This document shows, piece by piece, positions 45,640-54,960 of a DNA stretch of 64,000 bases. Origin of the DNA: Bolinopsis microptera (Eukaryota; Ctenophora; Tentaculata; Lobata; Bolinopsidae); NCBI RefSeq assembly GCF_026151205.1, contig NC_087072.1, positions 15,228,169 through 15,292,168 of the forward strand. The letters are read 5' to 3'. Numbering within the stretch: position 1 is the first letter of the stretch; the number at the start of each line of letters is the position of its first letter. The notes under the pieces were generated by a model, which was not told the DNA's origin, searched no databases, and saw only the letters and a program-made list of their open reading frames with translations. Both the position numbers and the translations under genes were made by a program.

Positions 45640-46339
45640 TATTTTGTTTTAAAGACCCGAGGGCCACCCTTAAGGGCTTTGAAACCGGTTTATTGACAAT
45701 ATAATATATAATAAATAAACTGAAATCGTAACATTCATGTCAATACTAACTGAAATAATATAAGCTGTAGTTAAAATAATAATACTTACTGTCACTTAAT
45801 TAAGATATATGATGTAATAAAATGAATCTCTTTATTTCCACACTAATTCTCACACCAAGCTTTAATTCACGCACCAAAACTTTAAATTTTATCAGATTAC
45901 AAATGTCCGAATATATACGTCTCTTATCTTTTAGTTAAAAAGTCAGGGGTGCAGCCGTTTAACTTCAATTAAGATTAAAACAATTCATCACGCTGGATCA
46001 CGATGTTATTCTATCAAAATCAGCTAGGCGATATTTGAATTGATTGCTGGGCTCTGTGTGGTACTGTGTAGTGGTAAGTGGGTGTGTGTGCGCGCGTGGT
46101 TGTTATTATGATGCGTTGAGATCAGCTACGTTGATGATATGTGATTGTGCGTGTTGTGCTGATAAGGCTTTAATTGAGCAATGGCCAGGAGTACTATCAG
46201 TAAAATAGTAGCAGGTCTGGCAGTGAAAATTTTCCGATTTCAAAAGTGGTCGGTAATTATTAGTTTTGAAGTGCTTTTGTAACTAAGAAGTTTATTGAGT
46301 GAGTGCCTCATGTTGTTTACATAGTTTACTAATACTAAG
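45640..46339 (-). other. LINE 3' untranslated region
   Basis: Runs from the RT stop to the junction with repeat A. No ORF. The terminal 60 bases can form a GC-rich stem-loop before a short A-rich end, a likely recognition site for the element's reverse transcriptase. Confidence 0.65.
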
Positions 46340-48382
46340 TTATGTTGTGGGGTGTGTGATTTTGTGATTTTGTGACCGTTGAGATTTCCTTAAACCTGGA
46401 ATATTATTCAGTAAAAAGGTTTGCCAGCTTTCCTCGTTGTTGCCTCTTGATTGGTGTTCCAATAGCACACTTTTTGCATTAGACTTGTAAATGTTTATTG
46501 AAAATAAGCTGGGAAGACAAGTTATATTTAAGTTTGTTTCAGTGATGGCAAGCAGTGGACCTTTAAAAAATACTGATTGTCTAAAAGTGTTACTACCGTA
46601 TGTAAGAAGCCAGTCAGAGCTAGTCTCATGGCTGGAGTTAACTGTCGGGATATTACTTGGAAAAAGGCCTTTGATTGATTTTGGCACTGTTTCAGGGAAG
46701 TATTTCATCCTGTGCATTAATATAAGTGCGTTCTTCACGATTATTCCATGAATAGTGAGAATTCCATACTCTTTAAAGCTATCCCTCGTGTGTGCAGGCA
46801 ATTGGCCGTCCTTGTAGAAATAGTTGACGTAACCTGGCATAACCATTCTCACACCTTGTTTCTGTTTTGTGAATAGTGACTCAATGTGTGATTTGGCTGC
46901 GAAACCCCAGACGAGGGAGCAGAAATTGAGGTGGGATTGAACAAAGCTGTGATAAATTTGAAGCCTGACTTTTAACGGTAAGTGCCGTTTAATTTTGTAC
47001 ATGATACCCATGTATCTATTCATCCTGGCCCTAACGGCATGTATGTGTTTGCTCCACGTTAATTTATCATCGATTATTACTCCGAGGAAACGTGCCTCAG
47101 TCACTTGATCTATCACTACTCCAGCTATGGAAACATTAATGTTAGAAAGGGTTGTCGTTCTATGATTGCTAAATACCATAAAGTGAGTTTTTTTGAGATT
47201 GAGAGCAAGTCCGTTGCTATCAACCCATTTGATCAGGAGCGAGGTTATTTGATTTAGTTTGAACTGAACCTCTTGCTCGGTGTAACCAGTAACTATGATA
47301 TTCGCATCGTCTGCGTACAGTATAAACTTAGCTAAATTTGTGATGTTTGGAAGGTCGTTGATATAGATCACAAAGAGTAATGGTCCCAAAATCGACCCCT
47401 GGGGTACTCCAAACTGGATTTCTTTGGGCCTCGAGTCTTCTCCACCGACAGTCACGAATTGGTGACGGCCGCTCAGATAGGACTCGAACCATTTAAGTGC
47501 TGAACCTATAATGCCGTAATGTTCCAGTTTTTTTAGTAGTATAGGATGTTCAATAACGTCAAAAGCTTTAGAGTAGTCAAGAAGAAGCAGCACAGCAATT
47601 TGCTTACTGTTGAGAGAGTGTAGAATACTATTTTGAGCATTAAGTAAAGCGTGTTCACATGACATGCCAGGCCTAAAACCGTACTGGCTTTCAAAAAGTG
47701 ATCCATTGAAGTCTAAAAATTCAAGAACTCGACTATGCATGAGTTTTTCGTATATTTTCGAGAAAGAGCTTAGCAAAGAGATTGGTCTGTAATTAGTAAC
47801 TTCTGTTTTAGAGCCACCTTTGTGTATCGGAACAACTCGTGCCGATTTTAGAGCATTTGGAAATATTCCCTCAGTAAAGGAAGAATTTATGATTACGGCC
47901 AACGTTTTTGTGAATTTCGTATCTAAGCTTGCAAGCTTCATTGGTTCAATTTTTGTGTCAAGTGTCGCTTTGTTCTTGAATTTTTTTACTACTTTACTGA
48001 TTTCAGAGGGCGTAACAGGTCTTAACTCAATACTGCTAGTACCTATATCCGTCCTACGTCCGTCCTGTAAGAATTCTTCAAAACCTCCTGGATCGAAAGT
48101 TTGCCTAGCACTTATCTGGGACTTTATGTTGCTTGCAATGTTGGAAAAATACTCATTAAATTTAGCCGATACATCGGAATGGCTGCTGAGTATGTTTCCA
48201 CATTCATCCTTTATTTTAATAGGCCCAGAGTGCCTGACATTTCTACCCAGGAGACTATTAATAAGTTGCCACTGCTTTTTGGAGTTGTCGCGGTACTCCT
48301 CAAAAAAGTTTTTGTAGTACTTGGTTTTGGCCAAATTTATATGTTTGTTACAAAATTTATTAATTTTTTTTGTACGCAGCAA
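46340..48382 (-). CDS. LINE ORF2, reverse-transcriptase part
   Basis: 680 residues in one frame. RT motifs are in order: palm aspartate in LLDYSKAFD (about 269), FGVPQGSILGPLLF (about 324), YADD (356-359), then NLKKTHFMVF and the FLGVIIDDKLTW thumb-type block. The C-terminal part contains the cysteine-poor tail common to CR1/L2/Jockey groups. It is in a different frame from the upstream endonuclease; the two meet in an A8 run at 48364-48371, and one A fewer would join them. It catalyses target-primed reverse transcription. Confidence 0.9.
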   Translation of the reverse strand: MLRTKKINKFCNKHINLAKTKYYKNFFEEYRDNSKKQWQLINSLLGRNVRHSGPIKIKDECGNILSSHSDVSAKFNEYFSNIASNIKSQISARQTFDPGGFEEFLQDGRRTDIGTSSIELRPVTPSEISKVVKKFKNKATLDTKIEPMKLASLDTKFTKTLAVIINSSFTEGIFPNALKSARVVPIHKGGSKTEVTNYRPISLLSSFSKIYEKLMHSRVLEFLDFNGSLFESQYGFRPGMSCEHALLNAQNSILHSLNSKQIAVLLLLDYSKAFDVIEHPILLKKLEHYGIIGSALKWFESYLSGRHQFVTVGGEDSRPKEIQFGVPQGSILGPLLFVIYINDLPNITNLAKFILYADDANIIVTGYTEQEVQFKLNQITSLLIKWVDSNGLALNLKKTHFMVFSNHRTTTLSNINVSIAGVVIDQVTEARFLGVIIDDKLTWSKHIHAVRARMNRYMGIMYKIKRHLPLKVRLQIYHSFVQSHLNFCSLVWGFAAKSHIESLFTKQKQGVRMVMPGYVNYFYKDGQLPAHTRDSFKEYGILTIHGIIVKNALILMHRMKYFPETVPKSIKGLFPSNIPTVNSSHETSSDWLLTYGSNTFRQSVFFKGPLLAITETNLNITCLPSLFSINIYKSNAKSVLLEHQSRGNNEESWQTFLLNNIPGLRKSQRSQNHKITHPTT

Positions 48383-49922
48383 TATTTGTCACGCTGGGAA
48401 CTTTTATCTTATCGTGGTAGAGACGTTGTCTACGGGCACATGCATCTTCTAGCCACGGTAAGATCCAGGGTTTTGAGTCGTGCCGTTCATTTTTACGTCT
48501 AGGTCCAGGTTTCTTTTCAGGATATGCTTGATCGTAATGTTTGGAATAGATTTCACTGAATTTGTCATACTGGTCATTCGCATTAGTTTCTCTGTGCACC
48601 TCACTCCACGTTTCGCTCTCAATAATTCTTTTGAAATCAGCATGTGCAGCCGCATTGAACCTGCGGAAGTTCGGCACCTTCTCACGACCCTCACTCGATA
48701 TAACGCGCCTCCCTGCACTCCTGCCCAGTGAGAGTGTCGTCAGTGTTGCTAAGTGGTCCGACACATTGACCGTCAGTACATGACAACTCAAGGTATTTAA
48801 TAGGTCGTTGGTATAGACGTGGTCAATTAAGGTTGCGCTATGATCAGTTACACGAGTGGGCCTTGACACCAGTTGTACAAATCCATATTTTTCATAAACT
48901 GCGATAAGATTTTTCCCTGCTACATCTTTTTCGTGTTTTACTAAATCAACATTATAGTCACCGGTAAAAACGATGTGTTTGCGAGAGTGCCTATCAAGAC
49001 TTCGAAGTAGGTTATCTAGAATTTCGGTAAATTTGTCAATACTCCTGGAAGGAGAGCGATAAACATTAACTAACAGTTTAGTTTTGTTGAAGCCTTTGCA
49101 GTTGTGAATCTTTACAAATTGGAACTCACCGTTCAAGTCACCATCCCCCTCAAAATGTGGCCTAAAAGATTCAATTTGTTCCGGATTACAGACCCGTTTG
49201 TTAATATATATCGTTAAACCCCCTCCCCTGCCTGTTTTCCTTACAGGGTCTTGCTGGATAGGCTCGTAGAAATTTTCCAAAATAAGGTCAGTAATCCCGT
49301 TCGGTAATTTATTCAGAGTACAGTTGGTTTCATTAAAACTTAAGATATCGAAATTGCTATATGTGTCGATCTCTTCCCGGAAGTAGCTGATGTTATTATG
49401 TAGTGATCTCACATTTAGGGAAAAAATCTTGAGCTCGTTGCGATTCGCAGATTTTACGTGCGTCGGCTGCTTATATTCACAGCGTTGTAAGAATTGAGAT
49501 AGCTCGTTCCAATAATCAGAGCAACCCTCGTGATCATCTAGCTTATCTCCTATATCATTTATTAAACAATCTCTGTGGTACGGATTAAATGAGATTTTGT
49601 CCGACTCTGTGCAGTAGTTCTCGTTCAAATCGATGCAGTTTATATTGAAACCTGCAATATTCTCCTCGCAACACTTCACACATCCTAACACACCTCTGTA
49701 GCATTTCACGTGAACTTTCCTGTCGCACCAATCACATTCTCTCACATTATTTATAGAATAAGACCATCCTAAACAAGCGTAACACTGTGCCTTAAATTTA
49801 ACTTTCGCCTGCTGAGAGCCACTATCGTTTACAGTTTCATCAATATTCGAGTGTAGATCGTTACTAGTATTACTGTTTTTACAGCTCTTGCATGACCAGG
49901 TAGGATTCGCTTTCAGCGAATC
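48360..49922 (-). CDS. LINE ORF2, second PHD-like finger and APE-type endonuclease
   Basis: About 520 codons in one frame. N-terminal cysteine cluster: TWSCKSC (end of a first PHD-like finger), then CYAC...CDWCDRKVHVKC...CVKC, a second PHD-like finger. The endonuclease follows: LNVRSLHNN (Asn), SFNETNC (Glu), RGGGLTIYI, FTGDYNVDL (Asp, Asn), LIDHVYTN and VSDHLATL (Ser-Asp-His), the full catalytic set of the exonuclease-endonuclease-phosphatase fold. It nicks target DNA for reverse transcription. The frame opens inside a 43-bp hairpin at 49892-49934 and ends at TAA 48360-48362 in an A8 run. Confidence 0.88.
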   Translation of the reverse strand, partial: DSLKANPTWSCKSCKNSNTSNDLHSNIDETVNDSGSQQAKVKFKAQCYACLGWSYSINNVRECDWCDRKVHVKCYRGVLGCVKCCEENIAGFNINCIDLNENYCTESDKISFNPYHRDCLINDIGDKLDDHEGCSDYWNELSQFLQRCEYKQPTHVKSANRNELKIFSLNVRSLHNNISYFREEIDTYSNFDILSFNETNCTLNKLPNGITDLILENFYEPIQQDPVRKTGRGGGLTIYINKRVCNPEQIESFRPHFEGDGDLNGEFQFVKIHNCKGFNKTKLLVNVYRSPSRSIDKFTEILDNLLRSLDRHSRKHIVFTGDYNVDLVKHEKDVAGKNLIAVYEKYGFVQLVSRPTRVTDHSATLIDHVYTNDLLNTLSCHVLTVNVSDHLATLTTLSLGRSAGRRVISSEGREKVPNFRRFNAAAHADFKRIIESETWSEVHRETNANDQYDKFSEIYSKHYDQAYPEKKPGPRRKNERHDSKPWILPWLEDACARRQRLYHDKIKVPSVTNIAAYKKN

Positions 49923-50106
49923 CTACCTGGTCATTAGATAACGATTCGCATTTATGATGTTTAGTTGCTTTACATGTTGCACAAAAGAGTAATGGATGAT
50001 TCTTTGTTAAACGTGTTTTACAAGTGCCACATTGTTTAGAATTGGTCGGTGGATCTACTTGATTAGTTATACTGATAATATTTATATAAAACTTGTAATA
50101 TAGTTT
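49879..50106 (-). CDS. LINE ORF2, N-terminal PHD-like finger part
   Basis: Open frame with CGTC...CATCKATKHHKC, i.e. C-x2-C-x12-C-x2-C-x4-H-x2-C, the first half of a PHD finger. The missing W-x-C-x2-C half (TWSCKSC) is in the neighbouring frame just downstream, so the finger spans a frame break inside the hairpin. No ATG starts this frame after the TAG at 50107-50109, so the true start is unclear. PHD fingers of CR1-type elements may target chromatin. Confidence 0.6.
   Translation of the reverse strand, partial: KLYYKFYINIISITNQVDPPTNSKQCGTCKTRLTKNHPLLFCATCKATKHHKCESLSNDQVGFAESESYLVMQEL
49892..49934. repeat. Perfect 20-bp hairpin at the LINE ORF2 frame break
   Basis: Arms ATGACCAGGTAGGATTCGCT and its exact complement around a 3-nt loop (TTC). 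On the coding strand the downstream frame is closed by a TAG in the first arm, and the upstream frame closes soon after the second arm. Any passage from one frame to the other must therefore happen in or next to this hairpin. Confidence 0.9.
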
Positions 50107-50985
50107 CTATAGAACTAGGAAAACGTAACCTGTCAGAACTGTTCAGCAAGGACTATTCAGCCCTGAGTGTGAATCAGCTCGTGACTTTCTGACTAAACTA
50201 AGAGTAACCTGTACAGATTTACCTGTACAGAGTACAAATCAAAACCTGCCTGCCTGTTTATTATACCTGCCTGTTTAAAATGAAATTAAAAAAAATACAA
50301 GATCTGTGTGAGAGTGTATACAAATTGTAGTGCTGTATCTGTGTGACCTCATTCCTGAAAAAAATTGTGTCACGTATGTCATCGTAAGATTGTACGTCGT
50401 ATGTTCTATTATGTTATAAATGTCTGTCATACTGACATAATAATTATAGTAATGAATATTTTGGGTTATTGATATGAAAGATCGTGACCGTTTAAGTGTG
50501 ATTGTATTGTTATTATCAGCCTTGATTTAGTGAGATAGTGATGGTTGATTTCAGAAATAGTTGACTGAGTTAATGTAAAGGTTAATAGGCCGATTTGAAT
50601 ATTAGACTAGAATAAATTGTAAATATGAGATTACAGGATGAGATTAGATAGTGTTTGAAAGAGCCAATCAGATCATTTCTAGCCTCGATGCTGAACTGTG
50701 AGCAGCTGATTTTGAAAAAATAAAGTCATGGGATCGCTAAGACATGAAAATATAGCAAATAATTGATGATAGCCACTAGCCAGTTTGAAATTATAGTGCG
50801 ATTATTTATTTGTAATCCTCTTTTCATTGTACGATAGGCTGCACCCTCTGATGCAGGTATTTGTCGATACGTTTAATCACAGCAGATTTGTTGACATTTT
50901 GGGTAATTTAATAGACTTCTTTTAACATAACTTAAACTTAACTTTATCAGTCAGCTCAACTTCATGGCTTAAACACAAAACTAGT
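50107..50985. other. LINE inter-ORF spacer
   Basis: About 0.88 kb between ORF1 and ORF2 without a long ORF on the - strand. A spacer this long is unusual where ORF2 is expected to be translated from the same RNA by reinitiation. It could hide decayed coding sequence or an internal initiation signal; nothing in the bases decides. Confidence 0.5.
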
Positions 50986-52800
50986 TCACCTATAAGTGGA
51001 CCGAGAAAATCGTTCTACTATGTTAGCATAAAGGACGCGTAAGGGTAGCGGCCCTTTACGCAGCCCCAGAGTCAAGAGGATACAGTGAACCCAGCATCTG
51101 GTGAGCACTGATTTACCTAGCTTGTTGAAGTGAATGCCGTCGCGTGCCAGGTGCGGTAGGCCGAATAGAACATTATCAAAGAGTTTGAAATTTCTACTGC
51201 GTAAGGAGAGTTGGAGCATCAGTTCGTTCGTCAGATCTATTGTCCGGTTCATTTTGTTGAAACGATCTGCATTTATGGACAATGGGCTGATGGAGTCAAA
51301 TAAAAACTGAACGTTCAAGTGTCTGTACTTGTCAATGAAAAGTTTAACGTGGTTGTGGAGAGTCTGGGGATCTGCACCGTTTTTCCTCAGGTCGTTTATC
51401 CCTGCTGAGATTAGGACTACGTCAGCCTGCCGAATGGACTCATCGTGTTGGTCGAGATCGCGCAGCAGAAAGAGATCATTTCTGAAAGCTACGGCAGGCT
51501 CTTGCAGTTCACTGCAATCAAAAGAAGCGTTTTTGGAATCAGAGAGGATCAGTACGCGTTTAGGCCCTGGCTGGCTGGTGGTGGAGGGATGAGAGACAGG
51601 GCTCTGCTTAGGACGGGATGATGGACTGATCAAAGTTCTGCAAGTAATGCTGATCCGGGTGCCTGTGCACTGCTCTTGATGGACCCGCGGTACACTGTGA
51701 TCGAAGAGGTTCTGGCTAGACCGAGTCATGGAGTACAAAGACCCGTGCTCGGGGGTAATGGAAAATCGCTCGTACTTTCCTGGCAGCTTCCTCCTGAAAA
51801 CAACTGGGCGTGCAGCTCCGAGAGTGATGGTCAGGATGGAACTATCGGGGTCAAGCGACGGCTCGTTGTCGCTGTGGGGAGGAATGTGAGCTGTGTGTGA
51901 GTCGTATTTAGTCACCAAGAAACTATTTGAGGATTCATGGACATCGGGGGACAAAGATACGAGTTTATCAATAATAAGTTTCAGATATGGGTTTGAGTCA
52001 AAATCCCTAGCCTTGTGGTGGCTCCCCCCGTACTTATAAGGCAATGATCCGTAATAAGCCGTTTTCCTGCTCCCAAAATCACGGTCATATTCTGTCCCTG
52101 AGTCCAAGACTCCTGCATCAAAATCTGCGAACGGATTACCTTCGTAAAGTTCGTAAGGTTCCAGATTACCTGGTGAGTGCTGACTAACTGGAGCATCTGA
52201 CGGTGCTGGAGCTGGAGGTGGAGAGAAGCAGATGTCAGCGTTCTCTGGAACTGCAGGCGGAGCACACGTAGCTGGTGTTTGGAGGTCTGCTACCAGTGTC
52301 TGGGCGGAGTCGATGTTCTTCTTCAGCTCCTCCAACTGGGAGTTCGCTTCACAGACGTGCCTCGAAAAATGGGAGGTTAGATCGTTCAGTCTGTGTGTCA
52401 GTGCGTCGCCGTCAGTCATTAGAACACGAGTAAAGTGTTGTTTGAGGGAGAACTCCTTTTTCCTAGGAGTGTCACGTAATTCGACGTAGCTCTTGTCGTC
52501 GTAAATTCTCGTGAGCTCATCAAAAATTTGTTGGTCCGACAATTTGTCGACTAAATCAATGCAGAGTTGTGGGCTATAGCATCTGATGTTTGTCTGTGTC
52601 GAACAATCAATTTTCAAGACTGTACCTGCACTTTGTAGATTTGCCAGGTAGCCCTCTTTAAGACTGTAGGTAGCGGTGGGCGTGCCGCTACCTGGCGGCC
52701 CGGTGGAGTGTTGAGAAGACGCTGGACTGATCATGTCTGTCAGGTGATGGTGGTGGTGGTGGTCCGGTCTGTTGAGTCGGTACAAGAATGACGTCAACAC
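50986..52800 (-). CDS. LINE ORF1: AlkB-like 2OG-Fe(II) dioxygenase fused to SGNH esterase
   Basis: 604 residues, one uninterrupted frame. Residues 1-60 are low-complexity with a His run (14-19). About 75-175 are helical with a coiled coil (QLEELKKNIDSAQTLVADL). About 240-390 form an AlkB-like domain: YYGSLPYKYGGSHH, then H309-S-D311 in PPHSDNEP, the TITLGAARPVVF strand, H368 in LFDHSVP, and R382/R388 in GTRISITCR. That is the full Fe(II) triad plus the R-x5-R that binds 2-oxoglutarate. About 413-575 form an SGNH esterase: LILSDSK (S422), SAGINDL (G467, N469, D470) and DGIHFNKLG (D554, H557). AlkB enzymes strip methyl groups from RNA or DNA bases. The esterase is known from CR1/L2 ORF1 proteins; an added AlkB is not standard. 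The ORF lies within the LINE boundaries, so it belongs to the element. Confidence 0.88.
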   Translation of the reverse strand: MLTSFLYRLNRPDHHHHHHLTDMISPASSQHSTGPPGSGTPTATYSLKEGYLANLQSAGTVLKIDCSTQTNIRCYSPQLCIDLVDKLSDQQIFDELTRIYDDKSYVELRDTPRKKEFSLKQHFTRVLMTDGDALTHRLNDLTSHFSRHVCEANSQLEELKKNIDSAQTLVADLQTPATCAPPAVPENADICFSPPPAPAPSDAPVSQHSPGNLEPYELYEGNPFADFDAGVLDSGTEYDRDFGSRKTAYYGSLPYKYGGSHHKARDFDSNPYLKLIIDKLVSLSPDVHESSNSFLVTKYDSHTAHIPPHSDNEPSLDPDSSILTITLGAARPVVFRRKLPGKYERFSITPEHGSLYSMTRSSQNLFDHSVPRVHQEQCTGTRISITCRTLISPSSRPKQSPVSHPSTTSQPGPKRVLILSDSKNASFDCSELQEPAVAFRNDLFLLRDLDQHDESIRQADVVLISAGINDLRKNGADPQTLHNHVKLFIDKYRHLNVQFLFDSISPLSINADRFNKMNRTIDLTNELMLQLSLRSRNFKLFDNVLFGLPHLARDGIHFNKLGKSVLTRCWVHCILLTLGLRKGPLPLRVLYANIVERFSRSTYR

Positions 52801-52886
52801 AGTACAACACGTACTATCTTATCAGCAATCCATTAGCGAGTGAAATTGCTAACGAATTGAAAAGTAAATGTGATCGAATGTGGTGT

Positions 52887-53119
52887 AAAATCGATTTGAA
52901 AAGTTGTTGTTTTGTCAAAAATCAAGTTTAAAAAACACTTAAATTGATGACGTCATCAAGTGATGATGATGATGATAAATTATTTTTCAATATAAAGTAA
53001 ACTAAAGTAGAAACGATTATCTTTAAAACCTGTGGTTCAAAATGACTGTATCTTTTATACTTTTGAATCTACGGACACTTAAATGTAGGCTACAATTGAC
53101 TGCAAAAAGCGTCTATACA
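52887..53119 (-). repeat. Repeat A, copy 4, distal part
   Basis: Continuation of the reversed A unit after the LINE, from AAAATCGATTTG to the unit's start (AGCGTCTATAC on the + strand). It keeps the TGATGACGTCATCA palindrome. Confidence 0.88.
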
Positions 53120-53129
53120 TATTATTATA

Positions 53130-53760
53130 TACTAGTGTAACCCGGCCTACGGCCGGGATTTCACTGCCGCAGTTAAAAAGGGTAGGAGTAATTACCCGCT
53201 GAGTCAAAACCCGGATTAGGCGAGCAATTCTATTCGGAGTGCCCTCACGTATCCAATAGTATGCTTAAAAGATAGTAATTCTTAATCAATAATCAATAGA
53301 AATTAACCCTTAACACCATGCACCACACCAGCCTATCATATTTGTGAACATGCATTACATTGTCGTATGAAAGTATGAACTCTCTCTACAGTCCAAACAG
53401 ACCGTTTGAGCACTCCCTCCCCTAATAAGTTTATAGTATTATATGACCATGTAATATATACGCCATGTAATATATACGCTACATATGCAGAGAGAGAGAG
53501 AGAGCTAGCCCCGTAACTCTTGCCGTTCTTCTCAAGCCATTTTATGTAACATATTTTGTGGTACAAAACCATCAATTAAACCACTTACCACCGGCCGATT
53601 TTTATAAAATTTGCTTATTGGCTTCGTCAGAGTTTTGTCGGCACTATACCGAAAAAACCAGTCCCGTAACTATTACCGTTTTTTTTGTATAACCGTTCGG
53701 AAATTACACACAGACACACACACAGACACACACACAGACACACACACATTCTGGTGTTAT
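53130..53760. mobile_element. Short element with GC hairpin head and CACACAGA tail
   Basis: Inserted in the TA linker between reversed units A and B. It starts ACTAGTGTAACCCGGCCTACGGCCGGG (hairpin CCCGGCC-TAC-GGCCGGG), is AT-rich in the middle and ends in about five ACACACACAG repeats before ATTCTGGTGTTATTAAG. A hairpin head with a microsatellite tail fits a SINE-like or other non-autonomous element. It has no coding capacity. A short direct repeat, CCATGTAATATATACG, lies at 53449 and 53464. Confidence 0.6.
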
Positions 53761-53779
53761 TAAGTTGATATATATATCT

Positions 53780-54201
53780 TCACGACAATCTGTTGTAAAA
53801 CAGGGGTTCCAGAAAACCCACTTCCCGATACTCCTGAAACATGAAATTTTTTTTACTGTCGACTTGGACAAGGTCTAGACGCCCTGCAAAGTTTCAGATC
53901 TCTAACTCAATTTTAACATGGTTTTTAAGGCACCTGAATATGGCGATTTTGGGTTTTTTACCTAATTTCGTATAACATGCTGGCGCGTATTTTGCGCAAA
54001 TTTCTTAAAAACCTCCATATAACTATTTCTTATTCCTGTCATCTTTAACATTGAATCAGAATGTTTTGAACTTAAATGTACCTGCTGAACTACTTTCGAA
54101 AAAGTCTTAATGCCTGGAAAACAATAAAGGGGATATAATAGTATAGGGGGTAAATAGTATTGTGAATATAAGGGCGACGGTAATGCTTGCCAGCATTGTG
54201 A
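53780..54201 (-). repeat. Repeat B, copy 4 (reversed)
   Basis: Reverse complement of repeat B, nearly identical to copies 1 and 2, closing the reversed B-A-FB composite. Confidence 0.86.
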
Positions 54202-54233
54202 TGGATGGATATATGGATGGATATATCGTCTCC

Positions 54234-54960
54234 CGAGCTCTCAGACGTACCTTTTAAGAAATATCTGAGTGCATTGGTATGTGGTAGGAGCTTTAGGGGA
54301 AAGGAATCGCCGAGGGTAGTGATCTAGGGATGATTAAAAGTTAGTGTTACTGGGGGTGCTAAGGTTGATAATTGATGGAATACAATATTTTATATCAGTA
54401 ATGGCCGGTTGGATTTAATGACAAGGGGAATAACATGGGGACTAACCATCTAAGTGTTGGTAAAGGTAGGGGTAGCTCTGGTCTAAGGAAGTGTGAGGCT
54501 GGGAGCATGTCCAGAGAGCTACGGAAATCCACCTGTAGTGCTATGACAGGCCTTCTTACAGTGTGCAGCTGTTGAATGTTGGCGTCCTCCAGTCTGTGAT
54601 CTCTGTTCTTAGGAACTGCCCATTTAGTGTTATCTCAGCTAGGTGGCAGCGTATCAGGTCTCAAAGGTAAAAAGGTTATAGGGTCGCATGTTATCGGTAT
54701 CTGTTAGAGGTATGGGTGCAGCCACAAGGCGGTCTTGCGACGTCTGATGGCTTTGATACGGTATAGTAAGAGTCAGATTCAAATACATATACTTTAATAA
54801 CGATAATGAAGATAACATCTGTCGATATGAAGATAAAATCAACCAAGAAATAGAAAATGGAATACCTGGAGAAATTACTGAGTTTTTAGAATATTGGGTT
54901 TTAGGACTAGATTTAATACCTATGCTGACTAAATTAGGCAGGACATAACATTAACAGTAA
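54234..54960. other. Spacer, no gene seen
   Basis: No credible frame or repeat was found. Moderately AT-rich sequence after the end of repeat D. Confidence 0.4.

Larger units (their letters stand above)
45640..52886 (-). mobile_element. Full-length CR1/L2-type non-LTR retrotransposon
   Basis: 7,247 bp, bounded on both sides by the two halves of one repeat A. The 5' end is at 52886 (ACACCACATTCG...). Order on the - strand: short 5' leader (about 86 bp), ORF1 50986-52800 (AlkB-SGNH), inter-ORF spacer of about 0.88 kb, ORF2 50106-46340 (PHD fingers, APE endonuclease, RT), then a 0.7-kb 3' UTR ending in a short stem (CCCTTAAGGGTGGCCCTCGGG) and TTTAAAACAAAAT. No target-site duplication is visible. 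An ORF1 esterase, PHD fingers and this RT type are known from the CR1/L2 group. Key catalytic residues are all present, but ORF2 has two frame breaks, so this copy may be recently dead or affected by base errors. Confidence 0.9.

Noticed and set aside
47820-48502. + strand ORFs of 133-165 codons across the LINE
   Set aside because: Reverse-strand shadows of the RT and endonuclease frames.
52743-52761. Six-histidine run in LINE ORF1 suggesting a cloning tag or vector contamination
   Set aside because: It lies within a long natural-looking frame and arises from a (GGTGGT)n microsatellite; no vector sequence is nearby.
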